A stretch of DNA of 64,000 nucleotides from Acrocarpospora pleiomorpha (GCF_009687885.1 NZ_BLAF01000043.1:39755-103754); one strand, 5' to 3'. Shown: positions 42,433-51,162, counted from the stretch's first letter. Program-made: numbers and translations. The notes: generated by a model from the sequence alone, not told the origin.

Positions 42433-42662
42433 CAGCCCGGCAGTCGCAAGCATCTTTGGAACCCATTCTTCATGCCAGCCCCAAGCCGCCGCCGGTGCGC
42501 TGTCCGCGTTTCGGGCGCGGGAAGGTACACCCCCTTCCCAGTAGATCCACAGGTCTTCAGCATTGCTCCACCTCGGCACTGCGCGCGACTGATACGCCGA
42601 GAGATCCTCGAACCCCGACGGATCATCGTGACGAGGCCGAGGAATGCTGCGACACTCAGCTC

Positions 42663-42905
42663 ATGGCTACAGTCGTCGGGCGTGCCCTTGCGTTCGTGGC
42701 AACGGGTTTGGCACTTCTCGCCGGTCTCAGCTTGATGATCCGGGGAGCGTTTGGCGATGATTCCTTCTGGGGGCCCATCGTATCTACCTTGGTGGCCATG
42801 CTGTTCTCTCAGTACTTGGCCCGCGGCTTAATCCGGATGTGGCGGCAGCGCAGGTCAGCGAATGGCGCTACAGGAGAGGCAAGCGAAGGGCAAGGACATC
42901 TGTAA
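42663..42905 (+). CDS. Small membrane protein whose stop codon lies in a tRNA-Tyr fragment
   Basis: 80 aa, two hydrophobic helices (VGRALAFVATGLALLAGLSLMI and WGPIVSTLVAMLFSQYLARGLI), basic tail. The TAA at 42903-42905 is part of the tRNA-Tyr anticodon loop sequence CTGTAAA, so the natural C-terminus may have been replaced when an element recombined here. Start ATG42663 has no obvious ribosome-binding site. Function unknown. Confidence 0.5.
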   Translation: MATVVGRALAFVATGLALLAGLSLMIRGAFGDDSFWGPIVSTLVAMLFSQYLARGLIRMWRQRRSANGATGEASEGQGHL

Positions 42906-42951
42906 ATCCGTCGGCTCAGCCTACCCAGGTTCGAATCCTGGACTTGCCACC
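42898..42951 (+). repeat. 3' half of a tRNA-Tyr gene (relic attachment site)
   Basis: CTGTAAATCC (anticodon loop and stem, anticodon GTA), a long variable arm GTCGGCTCAGCC, the T arm CCAGGTTCGAATCCTGG and the acceptor end ACTTGCCACCA are present. The 5' half is absent. Followed by a terminator and an integrase tail, it is the remnant of an element that inserted in tRNA-Tyr. Confidence 0.8.
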
Positions 42952-42960
42952 AGCAGGAAA

Positions 42961-42999
42961 GAAGCCCCTGACCAGCAGAGATGCCGGGTCAGGGGCTTC
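42961..42999 (+). terminator. Terminator hairpin after the tRNA-Tyr fragment
   Basis: GAAGCCCCTGACC pairs with GGTCAGGGGCTTC, a perfect 13-bp stem, 9 bp after the CCA. Confidence 0.8.
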
Positions 43000-43079
43000 T
43001 GTGTTCTTGGTCCGTGAGTACCCGTGATTTCCCTTGGGTGACCGCAGAAAAGGGCACGCGCAGGGCACGGCTGCGGCTC

Positions 43080-43235
43080 GCATCTCCGCTCGTGGCTCTC
43101 GACGTTCATCCGCGGGTGGCTATGCGAATCCTTCGCCACAGCCAGATCTCGGTCACGATAAACATTTACAGCGAGGTCTCGTCAGAGGACACGCGGAAGG
43201 CGCTCCAACGGCTGGGAGAACAGCTCGATTCGTAG
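43080..43235 (+). pseudogene. C-terminal fragment of a tyrosine recombinase
   Basis: The last ~50 codons read ASPLVALDVHPRVAMRILRH, SQISVTINIYSEVSSEDTR and KALQRLGEQLDS. This is the end of a phage-type integrase with the catalytic tyrosine in NIYSEV. The arginine and most of the catalytic domain are gone. Its place beside the tRNA-Tyr fragment suggests it belonged to the element that used that site. Confidence 0.75.
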
Positions 43236-43268
43236 CGGTTGCTGTATATCGCTGCTGTACGACGTCAA

Positions 43269-43302
43269 AAGGGCCACTTCCTGATCATGGGGAGTGGCCC
43301 TT
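43269..43302 (-). terminator. Original tRNA-Ala terminator
   Basis: AAGGGCCACT pairs with AGTGGCCCTT, with flanking A/T runs, just beyond the displaced tRNA-Ala 3' end. It should have ended the tRNA-Ala transcript before the AICE inserted. Confidence 0.7.
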
Positions 43303-43311
43303 GAGCTGGGG

Positions 43312-43353
43312 TGGAGCCTAGGAGATTCGAACTCCTGACATCCTGCTTGCAAA
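43312..43353 (-). repeat. attL: displaced 3' part of tRNA-Ala
   Basis: On the minus strand this reads anticodon loop, stem, T arm AGGAG-TTCGAAT-CTCCT and acceptor AGGCTCCA of tRNA-Ala, without the 5' half. The 19-bp core CTGACATCCTGCTTGCAAA (43335-43353) is identical to 58031-58049. The T-stem differs from the intact gene by compensated pairs. Confidence 0.88.
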
Positions 43354-43409
43354 TCGGTCGGATCACCCGATTCATAGGCGCTGACCTGCGCCGGGGTTCA
43401 TCCGAGAGT

Positions 43410-43460
43410 GACCGTGGTTGACCGCCGCTGACCGCCCTTAATGGCACGCTAATGGCACGA
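43410..43460. promoter_or_regulatory. Integrase arm-site array at the left end
   Basis: TGACCG occurs three times at exactly 10-bp steps (about 43409-43434). It is followed by two copies of TAATGGCACG (43439-43460) that recur at the right end over the integrase stop codon. Likely binding sites for Int or Xis. Confidence 0.6.
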
Positions 43461-44043
43461 CGATGACGGCTGCGGCATGTCGCGAACACCCGTCTGTTCG
43501 CCAGCTCCTGATCTTCCTCATCCTCCTCATAGCTGCCGATTCCTAGGGCGAGCGCGCTGCGTCAAGGGTCAGCGAAGCTGATCGCGAAGCGACGCCGCAG
43601 GCGCCCTTGACTCGGTGGGCTGGCCCAGGACAATCGATCAGCGAGGCTGGCTGGACCACCCGTCCGACAGCTGAACCCAGCCCATCATGTACGCCTGACC
43701 AGAGGGCCGGGACCACCCAGGGCGGACACATGCGCCGCGTGCCGTGCCCCATCCCGGACCCTTTTGTACCGCCCATCCGATTCGGGAATCCCTTCGGCCA
43801 TGCTCAACGTATACATTGGTCCGTCGTTCACCCCGACCACGGCTTGACGATCATGAAGGAGGTCAGCCGGGAAACGCAAGGTTGGGATCGAAGCAAGATC
43901 CCGATCGTGCAGTTATCTGTCCCCGCCTACTTCTGTCAGTCCCTTTGGGACTGTCGAGAATTCTGTCGGACCCCTGTGGGAGCGTTGATGCGAGGGCGTC
44001 ATATGTGTTGACGCCCGCCGTTCCGAGTTCAGGAGGTTCAAAA
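43461..44043. other. Non-coding left end of the AICE
   Basis: About 580 bp. Contains an inverted repeat with arms GTCAAGGG / CCCTTGAC (about 43561-43612) and GC-rich repeats. No frame has a credible start and codon bias. It may hold an origin or transfer site, but that is not shown by the sequence. Confidence 0.45.
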
Positions 44044-44229
44044 GTGACGGAGAGGCGAAATGCACGGCTGACTGAAGGCCAACGGCCTGTGACCCGTGTG
44101 CAAAACGGTCAGCGGCCGGTCAAGCTGGTAATTCAGCAGGTCGGGGGCGAGACTCACGGTCAGCGGCCAGTTACGACGGTTACGGTGCAGACGACTCCGC
44201 CGCCCCCACCGCAGGTGCCGGACAAGTAG
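44044..44229 (+). CDS. Small repeat protein with three GQRPV units
   Basis: 61 aa from GTG44044 with an ideal AGGAGG 7 nt upstream. The sequence carries EGQRPVTRVQN, NGQRPVKLVIQQ and HGQRPVTTVTVQT, three copies of GQRPV, then a proline run (TTPPPPPQVPDK). It overlaps the 3' end of the convergent DUF6338 gene by 50 bp. No known family; the perfect ribosome-binding site and the internal repeat argue it is expressed. Confidence 0.55.
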   Translation: MTERRNARLTEGQRPVTRVQNGQRPVKLVIQQVGGETHGQRPVTTVTVQTTPPPPPQVPDK

Positions 44230-44905
44230 CAGGAGGAGGTGACGGCGGGTAAGTGATGAACATCGTCACGATCCTTCGGGCAGAGATGCAGACGGCAGAT
44301 GCCGAATGCTCTTTGATCTCCTCGCTCGTCGCCCCGCGGTGCCTGATCGGGGCTAGCAGTATCAGGTCCCGATCAGGAGCGTCCTCTGAGAGCGAGTTAA
44401 AGGAAGACAGAAGCCCGTCGATATAGGAACCGTCCTCCAAAGTGCACCCGACGTAGATATGGGAAGCTTGCGGAGGGACCTTGCGGTTCGGGTAGTCCTC
44501 AAAGAGAGTCCACCAAGCCGAAGAGGTGGAGGGGTGAGGGAAAGGTCCCGCGACCCAACGCAACGGACGCCTCGCCCGAAGCTTGGGCAACGCGAGCGCG
44601 AACGCCACTGCGGTTGCGAGGAGCAACAGTCCTAGAAACCACATCGTCAAGAGCCCAGGTCGGGCCTCGAAGTACTTCTGAGGTTCCTTGATCAGTCGAT
44701 CGACGTCGAGCGCCCGTGACCAAAGGGGCCAGGTCGCTATCAGCACGCCAAGCTCGGTAAACACGCTGATAGCAACCGCAGAAGCCGTTTCGCGAAGGGC
44801 GGGTAGCTTCCGCTCCACCCCGAACCGCTCTCGGATGACCGTGTATACAAAGCCGGGAAGCAGCAGTACCACGAACAGCAGCAAGCCGGACAACGATGTG
44901 GGCAT
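44180..44905 (-). CDS. DUF6338 membrane protein
   Basis: 241 aa. N-terminal SLSGLLLFVVLLLPGFVYTVIRERF and a second pair of helices (ALRETASAVAISVFTELGVLIATW; LTMWFLGLLLLATAVAFALAL) match the DUF6338 pattern, followed by a soluble domain starting SSAWWTLFEDYP and containing IYVGCTLEDGSYIDGLLSSFN. These proteins are found on mobile elements and near defence genes; their role is unknown. It is AICE cargo next to the TIR/HEPN module. Confidence 0.8.
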   Translation of the reverse strand: MPTSLSGLLLFVVLLLPGFVYTVIRERFGVERKLPALRETASAVAISVFTELGVLIATWPLWSRALDVDRLIKEPQKYFEARPGLLTMWFLGLLLLATAVAFALALPKLRARRPLRWVAGPFPHPSTSSAWWTLFEDYPNRKVPPQASHIYVGCTLEDGSYIDGLLSSFNSLSEDAPDRDLILLAPIRHRGATSEEIKEHSASAVCISARRIVTMFITYPPSPPPATCPAPAVGAAESSAP

Positions 44906-45305
44906 GGAGCACCTCCACGTGTGAACCTATCCCTCCGATGCGTAGCGCTCTGCCAGTGTTGAGCTTTTGGCCGACTCCTCAGCCTCACAAGAGGCAGCGC
45001 ATGAGGTGCCCTGCACCTGCCCGTGTTCACGGGTCTGTTCAGCAGCAAAACAGAGGGGACTTGAACCGTTCGCGCTCCCATGGACGCCCTTGAACTTCAA
45101 TAGGGATTACAACTAGCTGGCCCAGGCTGAGCTGATCTCTTCCTTATCAGGACCACCCCGAGCGTGATCAGTAGACTGTAACCCGACCATGACCACGCGT
45201 GGGCGGATGTAGACGTGTGGCGTTATGCGCGTCTGTTGCAGTTGGTCGCTGAGCCAACGGGATCATGTACGCCTACAAGCCCTTGCGCAAGTTTGATGGG
45301 CATCT
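44906..45305. other. Intergenic, no supported gene
   Basis: About 400 bp between the DUF6338 start and the end of the TIR gene. It presumably holds the DUF6338 promoter. No RNA gene or coding frame could be supported. Confidence 0.5.
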
Positions 45306-46172
45306 TCAGCTATCTTCAGCGACCTCGCTGGCATTTAGTAGCAGCTTATCAAAATCAACCAAGGCGCTCACGAGCCATTCGGGTGCCTTTGCAACAAAAG
45401 AGGCATCGACTTCTCCGAAACTGGCCCCAAGGAGTTGTTTGAATACCTCCTTCTTTTCTTCTGGAGTCAGAGAGAATTTATTGCACGTCGAGAGGTATGC
45501 ACCAGAAATTCGTTCCCAGATGCGGATCTCCCGCTCTCTAAAATCCGGATGATCTCTCTGGAAGTCGGCCACCGCAGACTCCCATGATCCGGGGAACACC
45601 TCGGCAAGCACGTTTCGTATCAAGCGGATTCTCTGCAGCTGTGACTGTTTTAGCGGCTCTCTCAATACAGGCCATTTTGCGAGTTTGGCGATTTGGCGCT
45701 TCTCGACTTTACCTTGAATGCTGCGAATCAGAGCTAGTCGACGGGAAAGTTGCGTATACTTCTCTGGCACTGCGACGCGCATGACTTCCACGGCGACATG
45801 CATGAAAGATCTATCGGTCGCCGAGAGGGCGAACTTATCTGCGAGACGTGGGCTATATCTCAGGACGTCTTCATGAGATACGTTGTACCAGATTGGAATC
45901 ATTCTCTTGCCATTTCCAACTTCTAGTGCAACTAGACTCCTGAACTCGTACTCGGGCCAAGGCTTTCTAATGAAGCTCGGACTGATAACCACTAGCCCGT
46001 ATGTGGAATCGTTCAATCCTTTATCTATGGACGACGAGAGGCTATCCCCGACCACCAGGCTAAATTCGTCATACCAGACATCAACCCCTAGCATGCTGAA
46101 AGTATCGGCGAGTGGGCGTACAAATTCCTTCTTGTCTTCGGAAGCATGGGAAATGAATAGATCGTAGTCCAC
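45306..46172 (-). CDS. TIR-domain protein with helical C-terminal domain
   Basis: 288 aa from GTG46172, with GGAGGAG 5 nt upstream; a longer frame has no such site. Residues 1-135 form a TIR domain: YDLFISHASEDKKEFVRPLADTF, VDVWYDEFSLVVGDSL, YGLVVISPSFIRKPWPEYEF with the Trp/Glu region. The C-terminal 150 residues are helical and charged and match nothing I recognise. Bacterial TIR proteins degrade or cyclise NAD+ or serve as signal adaptors in antiphage defence. GC is much lower than in the AICE backbone. It lies downstream of the HEPN-like gene on the same strand. Confidence 0.88.
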   Translation of the reverse strand: MDYDLFISHASEDKKEFVRPLADTFSMLGVDVWYDEFSLVVGDSLSSSIDKGLNDSTYGLVVISPSFIRKPWPEYEFRSLVALEVGNGKRMIPIWYNVSHEDVLRYSPRLADKFALSATDRSFMHVAVEVMRVAVPEKYTQLSRRLALIRSIQGKVEKRQIAKLAKWPVLREPLKQSQLQRIRLIRNVLAEVFPGSWESAVADFQRDHPDFREREIRIWERISGAYLSTCNKFSLTPEEKKEVFKQLLGASFGEVDASFVAKAPEWLVSALVDFDKLLLNASEVAEDS

Positions 46173-46464
46173 TTGATCTCCTCCATAGCTAGTGGTGATC
46201 TCGGTGAGGCAAGCTAGACGCAAGGCGTTTCGCGCGTTCGTTGCAGTACCCGTTGCAGCACCTCCGCCAACCATCGTCATCCCATTCCGTTGGGCTGGGG
46301 CTGAGGAACGAAGTCCCAGACCGCCGATCGCCCCCGACCACCTACGCTGGCTAACCGCAGTCAGGCGATCGTGAGGGGAGCATCGGCAAGACAGGTGGCC
46401 ACCCATCCCGCGATGAATGGCGCGATCACAATCAAATCCTTCTCACCCTCCTCAAAATCTGGTG

Positions 46465-47796
46465 CTATATGATTTTTCCGTGAACGATTACTACTTGTTC
46501 GGAACAGAATCTGAGTAGGGGTATCTCCCGGGAAAGCTCCAAGTCGTTTACAAATGGGAAATATTTTGGCCTTGTGCCATCTTTTGCATGGACGAGCGAG
46601 TTCCTGGTTTGATATATTCGCTTCGCCAGCGCCTTCTTGATCCTTTCCCCTTCGGTTGCACCTAGGTCAGTCAGGACATTCTCCGAGAATGAAGGAGAGT
46701 TGGCCTTGTAGTAGTCGATTAGCTGAGGATCATATGAATTAAGATCGGCAACCAATCGCCCTATGTCTATGTATCGATCAAGCACAAGAAAGAGGGATCT
46801 TTGTTCGTCCACTCCACCCTCATCGCGCACCTGTCTTTGAGAGTTTGTGATGATTTTGATCATTCCCTGAACATCTTTAGATCTCTTCAGGGAAAAGGAT
46901 GGGTCGGCCACCTTTCTTCGCACTTGCTCCACAAGGTCATCATTAAATACCTTCTCGAAAAAATGCTCCATGATATGATAGTATGAGATGTATTTCAGCA
47001 TGGGACTATCTGCTGAAATTGCGAGCTGATAATGGTGAATCAAGTCTGAATTGTAGACCATTCTTGGCGCGTCCATAATTCCTGAGGCCCGACCGCGCCG
47101 ACGCGCATCGCGTGCTCCCAAGACCTGACCCAGATCTGATGCAATGATGTAGGAAACGTCATAGTTGTAGGCCAGCTCAAAAAGAAATGATTCTGCAATT
47201 TCCTTAAAGTCGGCTCGCGGTTTGGCGGACCTAATTTTTAGGGTAGTGACAATTTCCGTGTTGGCCAAAATATCCTGTAGAGATGGAGCAGAATCACCTG
47301 CTTCCTTTGGTCTCGAAAAGCCGTAAGAATCCCGCAAGCGTCGGCGCACATGCATGAATCGCGACGATGGCTTTCTTTTCTCTGTCCTGATGACATGGAG
47401 TGTATTGATGATGAATGCCAGCGAAGGGCCCCCGATTGAGTAGGTGATCCCATTCTCACCTTGAGACGAGATCTCTCCTAGGTCTCGCACCATCGAGCGG
47501 ATATTATTTTCTACGAGCAGACACTCAAAGCCATCCTCCCGAAGCAAGTAGGCGTTGCACTCGGTTTTTGCTTTATTGAGCACTGCCACCGCTGCGTCTA
47601 TCTCGGCAAGCTCTATCCTCGAGACGGAATTATCGCGACTAATGAATATGGGATTCGCAAGTATTATCTGACTTTCCGTAAGCGCATCAACGTTTATTAG
47701 GAGCTTTAGTGCCTCGATGGCATCATCGCGTGTGATCTCGCTCACGGAATTGCTTGCCAATCTTATGGGGGGCTTGACAGCTAACCGTTGTACCAT
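46465..47796 (-). CDS. HEPN-like protein, candidate RNase
   Basis: 443 aa, low GC. The C-terminal region is helical with YQTRNSLVHAKDG, an R-x4-H motif typical of HEPN RNases, followed by the final helix (PLLRFCSEQVVIVHGKII). The N-terminal 250 residues are mixed alpha/beta without known motifs (ESQIILANPIFISR, AYLLREDGFECLLVENNIRS). HEPN proteins often act as abortive-infection nucleases, and it is 292 bp upstream of the TIR gene on the same strand, so the two may form a defence module. The HEPN call rests on one motif and helix pattern. Confidence 0.68.
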   Translation of the reverse strand: MVQRLAVKPPIRLASNSVSEITRDDAIEALKLLINVDALTESQIILANPIFISRDNSVSRIELAEIDAAVAVLNKAKTECNAYLLREDGFECLLVENNIRSMVRDLGEISSQGENGITYSIGGPSLAFIINTLHVIRTEKRKPSSRFMHVRRRLRDSYGFSRPKEAGDSAPSLQDILANTEIVTTLKIRSAKPRADFKEIAESFLFELAYNYDVSYIIASDLGQVLGARDARRRGRASGIMDAPRMVYNSDLIHHYQLAISADSPMLKYISYYHIMEHFFEKVFNDDLVEQVRRKVADPSFSLKRSKDVQGMIKIITNSQRQVRDEGGVDEQRSLFLVLDRYIDIGRLVADLNSYDPQLIDYYKANSPSFSENVLTDLGATEGERIKKALAKRIYQTRNSLVHAKDGTRPKYFPFVNDLELSREIPLLRFCSEQVVIVHGKII

Positions 47797-47989
47797 GTCT
47801 GATCGTGCCGATTATCCAACTTATCTTGATTGTGATAATGGGCCGCATCTTCGCTTACGTGGCCCGAGCACGGTCGCGCGCGAGAACGGCCTCCAGGCCG
47901 CACGCGCAGCGTGCGGCCGAGCGCAGGGCCGCGCGGCGCGAAGCCGCCTTGATACCTATGGGCCCAATTCGGCAGTGTGAGCGCAAGTG

Positions 47990-49678
47990 CTAGTCGAGAA
48001 GTTCGGGACGTCGAGTCCCCAACGCGAAGCGGGCGGTCACATAGCGTTCGTGGAATTCCTGTGCCAAGGCTTCTCGTCGGTATCGCTGGAGTAGGAGCCG
48101 GTCGAGGTCTCCGGCTCTGTGGACGAGGTCGGTGAGTGAGCGCCGGTCGATGTCGAATGCGGCCATGCCTTGGCTCACTGCTGCGTCCAGGTCGCCGCGT
48201 CTGGCGTGGACGATACCGAGGTCCAGGTGAGCGTCTGCGACTCGCATGGGTGCGTTCGAGGTGCCGTCTGGGCGGGTGTGCATCTGGATGGTTTCCAGGG
48301 CGTGTTCCTCGGCGCGGTCGTTGTCTTCCAGCCAGGTGTAGGCGGTGGCGGCGTAGAACATCCATTTGGCGTGGTCGAAGACGAAGTGGTGGTCTGGATG
48401 TTCGGGGATGGGCAGGAGGGCGAGTGCGTCGGCGCCACGCGTCAGGGCGCGGTCGGCTTCGCGGCGGTCGCCGATGCGGGCCAGGCCGCGGGCTTCTTGC
48501 AAGGTGAGTTGGACCATGGCGCTGCTGGTTCCGGCGGCGGCCTGGCCCATGCGGGCGGATTTGACCACGTCTTCGTAGCGGCCTTCGACGAGGGCGAACC
48601 AGGCCGACATCTCATAGGCCCAGCCCATGAGTTCGCCGTGGCCGACCTGGCGGCCCATCTCGTAGGCGGCTCGGCGGGCGGTCTCGGCCTCTTCCCGTTC
48701 CCCTAGGTCGTAGTGCACACAGCCCAGGAGGGCGGTGAGCCATCCGGTGATGACCAGGAGTTCGCGGTGCTGGTCGAGCGTCAGGCGCCCCGACAGCAGG
48801 CGGGTGATCTGGGCGAGACGTTTTCTGGTCCGATCGCGCAGTGTGGCGGCGGGGACGACCGGGTAGGCGCGGCACAGCAGGTCGACGGCTTCGGCCAGAG
48901 CCTCCAGCGTGCCGGTCCCGAGATCGGAGGCCTGGAGTTGCTGAGCCAGTTCCATGGTTCCGTACAGGTCGGCCTCAGCGCGCAGGGCGTCATCCGGCAG
49001 GACCACGCCTTCGACCAGGATGGATCGAGGTTGCCGGTCGGGGGTGAAGCCGAGTTGTTCGGGGGTGCGGCCGGTCGCCTGGGTGAGAGCAAGCCGGAAG
49101 GGGGAGGTGGGCCAGGTGATTTCGCCGGCCTCCCAGGCTCGGACGTGTTCCTCGGTGACCGACAGGCGTTCGATCCGCCCGACTGGGGTTTCGTTGATCC
49201 ACCGCGCCATGTCGGCCCGGGTCAGTTGGCGTTCGTTGCGCCAGGCGCGGAGTTGGATGTTGGGAATGGTCACAGACATCCGTGGCCGCTGGTCTCGTCC
49301 GGACTGTGGCATCGCTTCCCCCTCGCCGGTTGCCTGGACGAGGTCCACGCTAGGCGGGGTGAAACCCTGGCCGACATCCCGCGGCGGGATGGGAGCAAGG
49401 GGCGCGGTTCGGGGGGCAAGGCCCAGCGCCATCCGCACCGTGTCTGGCATCTCCAGGCCGTCTGCGATGCGTTCGATGACCTCGAACATCGTGACCTGCT
49501 GGCGGCCGTTCATGATTTCGCTGACTTTGCCTTGTGACATGCCGGTGAGGCTGCCGATGGTCGTTTGCGATAACCCGGCGTATTGGCGCAGGAGTCGGAA
49601 GGCTTGGCCGATGTCGCGGGCTCGCAGGGCGGCGAGCATGTCGGGCCGTTCCCAGAGTGATCCGGGGATCTGAGGCAT
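47990..49678 (-). CDS. HTH regulator with TPR-like repeats
   Basis: 562 aa from ATG49678. An XRE-type HTH (IGQAFRLLRQYAGLSQTTIGSLTGMSQGKVSEIMNGRQQVTMFEVIERIADGL) is followed by a second HTH-like stretch (QLRAWRNERQLTRADMARWIN) and helical repeats (GWLTALLGCVHYDLGEREEAETARRAAYEMGRQVGHGELMGWAYEMSAW). Common in actinomycetes and on AICEs, where it may sense a signal peptide or regulate transfer. Divergent from the small genes at 49.8 kb. Confidence 0.85.
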   Translation of the reverse strand: MPQIPGSLWERPDMLAALRARDIGQAFRLLRQYAGLSQTTIGSLTGMSQGKVSEIMNGRQQVTMFEVIERIADGLEMPDTVRMALGLAPRTAPLAPIPPRDVGQGFTPPSVDLVQATGEGEAMPQSGRDQRPRMSVTIPNIQLRAWRNERQLTRADMARWINETPVGRIERLSVTEEHVRAWEAGEITWPTSPFRLALTQATGRTPEQLGFTPDRQPRSILVEGVVLPDDALRAEADLYGTMELAQQLQASDLGTGTLEALAEAVDLLCRAYPVVPAATLRDRTRKRLAQITRLLSGRLTLDQHRELLVITGWLTALLGCVHYDLGEREEAETARRAAYEMGRQVGHGELMGWAYEMSAWFALVEGRYEDVVKSARMGQAAAGTSSAMVQLTLQEARGLARIGDRREADRALTRGADALALLPIPEHPDHHFVFDHAKWMFYAATAYTWLEDNDRAEEHALETIQMHTRPDGTSNAPMRVADAHLDLGIVHARRGDLDAAVSQGMAAFDIDRRSLTDLVHRAGDLDRLLLQRYRREALAQEFHERYVTARFALGTRRPELLD

Positions 49679-49803
49679 CAGGGGCGGTTCCCTTCGCGCA
49701 TCCTGGAGCGGCCGTGATCCATCGTGCATGTCCAGTAACCCATCACGTCAAGGGATACCGGGCAGAGATGGGCGGGATGTAAGGAAAAGACAACCCTGGA
49801 TCC

Positions 49804-49989
49804 ATGGTTAGCCAAGCATCGCAAGCGACGGACCGGAGCTGTCCGTCTTGCTCGAATCGGGGATGGAAGTACGCCACGCCTCGGCGGGGGCTGGTTGCCG
49901 GGCGGGGCGCGGCGGGATTTCGCGTCAAGGTCGAGTGCCTGAGGTGTCAGGGAAGCGGCGCGGTTGAGCCGGACGGCGAGTTGCCCTGA
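49804..49989 (+). CDS. Small CxxC zinc-binding protein
   Basis: 61 aa. SCPSCSNRGWKYA and CLRCQGSG form a DnaJ-like paired CxxC zinc site. This type of small protein is frequent beside HTH-TPR regulators on actinomycete elements. TGATG overlap with the next gene. Confidence 0.65.
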   Translation: MVSQASQATDRSCPSCSNRGWKYATPRRGLVAGRGAAGFRVKVECLRCQGSGAVEPDGELP

Positions 49990-50348
49990 TGTCGGATCGG
50001 CTGGTGCATTCCCTCTGGTGGGGCGGTTCGTCTGCGGGGGCGGGCCTTGACGGTCGTGGGGCTGCGGAGTTGTTGCGGACGGTGCTGGTTCAGCATTACG
50101 GGATCGTCACTGATCTGCATGCCGGGCATGGGGTGGCGTTTCTGTCGGTGTGGGCTGATCTGCTGGTCTGGAGTGACGGCCGCTGGTTTTGGTGGGCGGC
50201 GGGGCGCGTCTCGGCTCTCGGGCGGCCCGTTTACGCGGTCAATGCGGCGCTGGATGTCGGTCTGGCTGCTCGTCGCGTGGCTCTGCGGTACGACGTGGTG
50301 CGTCGGGAGCGGCCGTTGCCGGGTTACCGGCTGCCTCACCCGCGATAG
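49989..50348 (+). CDS. Hypothetical protein, 119 aa
   Basis: Coupled by TGATG to the zinc protein. VQHYGIVTDLHAGHGVAFLSVWADLLVWSDGRWFWWAAG predicts a compact alpha/beta fold rich in Trp. This is a recurring AICE/plasmid accessory type, with no assigned function. Confidence 0.65.
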   Translation: MSDRLVHSLWWGGSSAGAGLDGRGAAELLRTVLVQHYGIVTDLHAGHGVAFLSVWADLLVWSDGRWFWWAAGRVSALGRPVYAVNAALDVGLAARRVALRYDVVRRERPLPGYRLPHPR

Positions 50349-50489
50349 GGACCCTGTCGTCCCCCGGGTTGACATCCGGGTCGTGCGGCGTGGTGGGGCA
50401 TTGCCGCTCGGAGCGCGGCATGTCGCGCCTCCCTCTTCTTCTCTTCCTGTTCCTTCCTGCCTCGCTGTCGCGGGGCCTTCGCGATTGGA

Positions 50490-51038
50490 GTGATCGTGTC
50501 CGTTCCTGCGAAAGACGAGCAACCCTCTTGGCTGGCCACTTGCGTCGACATCGACCGGGACGCTCCGATCAAGGTGTTCCGGCAGATCGCCAACATCCTC
50601 CGTGACGGTATCGAGGCGGGGGACCTGGCGGCGGGGATGCCGGTTTCCAGTGAGGCCGAGCTATGCCGTCGGTTTGAGGTGGCTCGGGATACCGCGCGTC
50701 TGGCGTTGCGGGAACTGCACGAGGAGGGCCTGATCGTCCGCACGCGGGGCAAGCGCTACTACGTCGCTTCCATCGATGGGGAGATACAGCCGGTGCTGCT
50801 GGGGATGCCCCGGTATCGGAAGATCGCCTCTACGGTGGCTCAGTCGATTCGATCGGGCCGGTTCCCGATCGGCAAGCCCATTCCCAGCGAAAAGGAGATG
50901 GTCAAGAAGTACGGGGCCAGTAAGGGCACGATCCGCAGGGCGATCGCGTATCTGCGTCAGGAAGGGTGGGTGTTCACGGTCGCGCAGTTGGGCAGTTTCC
51001 CGGAGTCTGAGGACAAGTGGCCGGACTGGGATGTGTGA
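50490..51038 (+). CDS. GntR-type regulator with two winged-helix domains
   Basis: 182 aa. Two GntR winged helices in tandem: IKVFRQIANILRDGIEAGDLAAGMPVSSEAELCRRFEVARDTARLALRELHEEGLIV (about 25-82) and KIASTVAQSIRSGRFPIGKPIPSEKEMVKKYGASKGTIRRAIAYLRQEGWV (about 110-163). No effector domain, so it may act as a fixed repressor. Resembles KorSA-like control proteins of AICEs. Confidence 0.85.
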   Translation: MIVSVPAKDEQPSWLATCVDIDRDAPIKVFRQIANILRDGIEAGDLAAGMPVSSEAELCRRFEVARDTARLALRELHEEGLIVRTRGKRYYVASIDGEIQPVLLGMPRYRKIASTVAQSIRSGRFPIGKPIPSEKEMVKKYGASKGTIRRAIAYLRQEGWVFTVAQLGSFPESEDKWPDWDV

Positions 51039-51132
51039 GGTTTCACGGGTGAGGAGTGGGGCGGGGAACTCACGGCGGGTGGGTTGGGTTCCCGATGGGC
51101 GGGTGACATAGCGAAGCGGCATGGCTAGACTT

Positions 51133-51150
51133 CACGACAAGTCGAGTTGT
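51133..51150. promoter_or_regulatory. Operator-like site before the GntR/UTRA gene
   Basis: CGACAAGTC (51135-51143, i.e. GACTTGTCG on the other strand) within CACGACAAGTCGAGTTGT. The same 9-mer occurs at 51978-51986 over the promoter of the downstream operon. Confidence 0.5.
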
Positions 51151-51162
51151 AGGGAAGTCGTC

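Noticed and set aside
43607..44011. Plus-strand frame of about 134 codons at the AICE left end
   Set aside because: No ribosome-binding site, mixed composition, overlaps repeat-rich DNA; kept as non-coding.
45040..45075. tRNA-like T-arm GGTTCAAGTCCCC on the minus strand
   Set aside because: Flanking bases do not form the 5-bp T stem and no acceptor or anticodon arm is present.
49990..50620. Overlapping frames on both strands around the small AICE genes
   Set aside because: Only the frame with TGATG coupling and the GntR frame with conserved motifs are supported.
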